This document shows, piece after piece, positions 52,065-64,000 of a stretch of 64,000 nucleotides of DNA. Position 1 is the first letter of the stretch. Each line of letters opens with the position of its first letter. The stretch comes from Ochotona curzoniae. Its lineage: Eukaryota; Chordata; Mammalia; Lagomorpha; Ochotonidae. The stretch is from NCBI RefSeq assembly GCF_017591425.1, contig NW_024465421.1, forward strand, positions 23,697,001 through 23,761,000, in the 5' to 3' direction. The position numbers and the translations under genes were made by a program. The notes below the pieces were generated by a model that saw only the letters and a list, made by a program, of their open reading frames with translations, was not told where the DNA came from and did no database searches.

Positions 52065-52560
52065 GGAGGCTGCGTGGCCGGCCAGGCCCCTGCCCGCTGC
52101 CCGCCGGAGGCCACAGCAGTACTGGACGGGCGAGTGCCCCCCCCGAGATGCTAACTTATTCCCCAGGTCCTCAGGTACAGCGGGCCTGTGCCGGCCTCAG
52201 GCTCGGGGGCAGGCAGCCCGCTTTCCTTCCCTCCCCCTAAGTTATTGCCTTCGCTGCCCCATGCAGGGCACCGCTGCCAGCCACTGCCTCTATCGTAATT
52301 TATATGGTGTTGAGATGTGCATATTTTTGTAAGTCACAACTTTCCAGTAGGGCTGAGGAGCCCGCGGGCGCACATGCGGGGGCCAGGAAGCCACGCCACC
52401 TCTTGGATCCGAGTCCCCCACGTCCCTATTTGTCTCTGGTGCCTGGGGCTGGCTCCCAGGCCTGGGAAGGGGTGTCTGCCCTCAGGCAATGCCAGGCTCC
52501 CCGCGGGGGAGGGGGCGCCCCAGCTGCCTCCCCCCACTCTGCCCCAAGCAGACAAAGTCA

Positions 52561-52566
52561 AATAAA
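52561..52566 (+). terminator. PKD1: Poly(A) signal of PKD1
   Basis: AATAAA, the last one before the converging TSC2 gene; cleavage is expected near 52580-52590. Confidence 0.88.
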
Positions 52567-52594
52567 GAAGCTGACTGCTGCTCCCGCTGGCCCA

Positions 52595-52600
52595 TTTATT
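52595..52600 (-). terminator. TSC2: Poly(A) signal of TSC2
   Basis: TTTATT on plus, AATAAA on minus, only 31 nt beyond the TSC2 stop; cleavage is expected near 52575-52585. Confidence 0.85.
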
Positions 52601-52630
52601 TCCTCTGCCCCGCGCCACCTGGCTGCAGCC

Positions 52631-64000
<11,370 letters not shown>

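Larger units (their letters stand above)
51974..52590 (+). other. PKD1: PKD1 3' UTR
   Basis: About 600 nt. It is mostly GC-rich but contains an AT-rich island at 52292-52330 (ATTTATATGGTGTTGAGATG, ATATTTTTGTAAG). Confidence 0.8.

Overview
This is a window of nuclear DNA from a placental mammal. It is GC-rich and intron-rich and holds a conserved block corresponding to human 16p13.3, read in the opposite orientation to the human chromosome. Interspersed repeats point to a lagomorph: at least ten tRNA-derived CSINE-type copies with the RNA polymerase III B-box GGTTCTAATCC and A-rich tails ending in AAAATAGATAAAT. Their form fits pika (Ochotona) better than rabbit, but that is an inference from remembered consensus sequences. 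No prokaryotic, phage, CRISPR or plasmid feature is present.

Layout: TRAF7 lies on the minus strand, with its 3' part cut off by the window start (coding 1-6856, noncoding exon 1 at about 10.3 kb). SNHG19, a short snoRNA host gene on the plus strand carrying SNORD60, follows at 10.7-11.1 kb and is divergent from TRAF7. RAB26 is complete on the minus strand (coding 11554-13944). A 6.4-kb intergenic stretch with SINEs and two minisatellites follows. PKD1 is complete on the plus strand: 46 coding exons, 20869-51973, predicted 4258 residues. TSC2 is on the minus strand, tail-to-tail with PKD1, with its last 25 coding exons present (52631-64000; the 5' part lies outside the window).

Exon boundaries were set by hand from GT/AG sites, reading-frame continuity and remembered human proteins. 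The PKD1 exons sum to 12777 nt and the RAB26 exons to 256 codons plus stop, both closing in frame, which supports the models. Biologically, PKD1 (polycystin-1, membrane receptor and ciliary protein) and TSC2 (tuberin, RHEB GAP in the mTORC1 pathway) share a convergent 3' end. RAB26 is a vesicle GTPase and TRAF7 a RING/WD40 E3 ligase.

I did not find an undescribed multi-gene system. The observations most worth checking are regulatory or structural: a conserved mirtron (mir-1225) in PKD1 intron 45; seven short PKD1 introns that stay in frame without a stop; overlapping PKD1/TSC2 3' ends; tandem upstream ORFs in PKD1 and TRAF7; a cysteine-depleted LDL-A module in PKD1; a strand bias of intronic SINEs; and an intact miR-17 family site in the PKD1 3' UTR.
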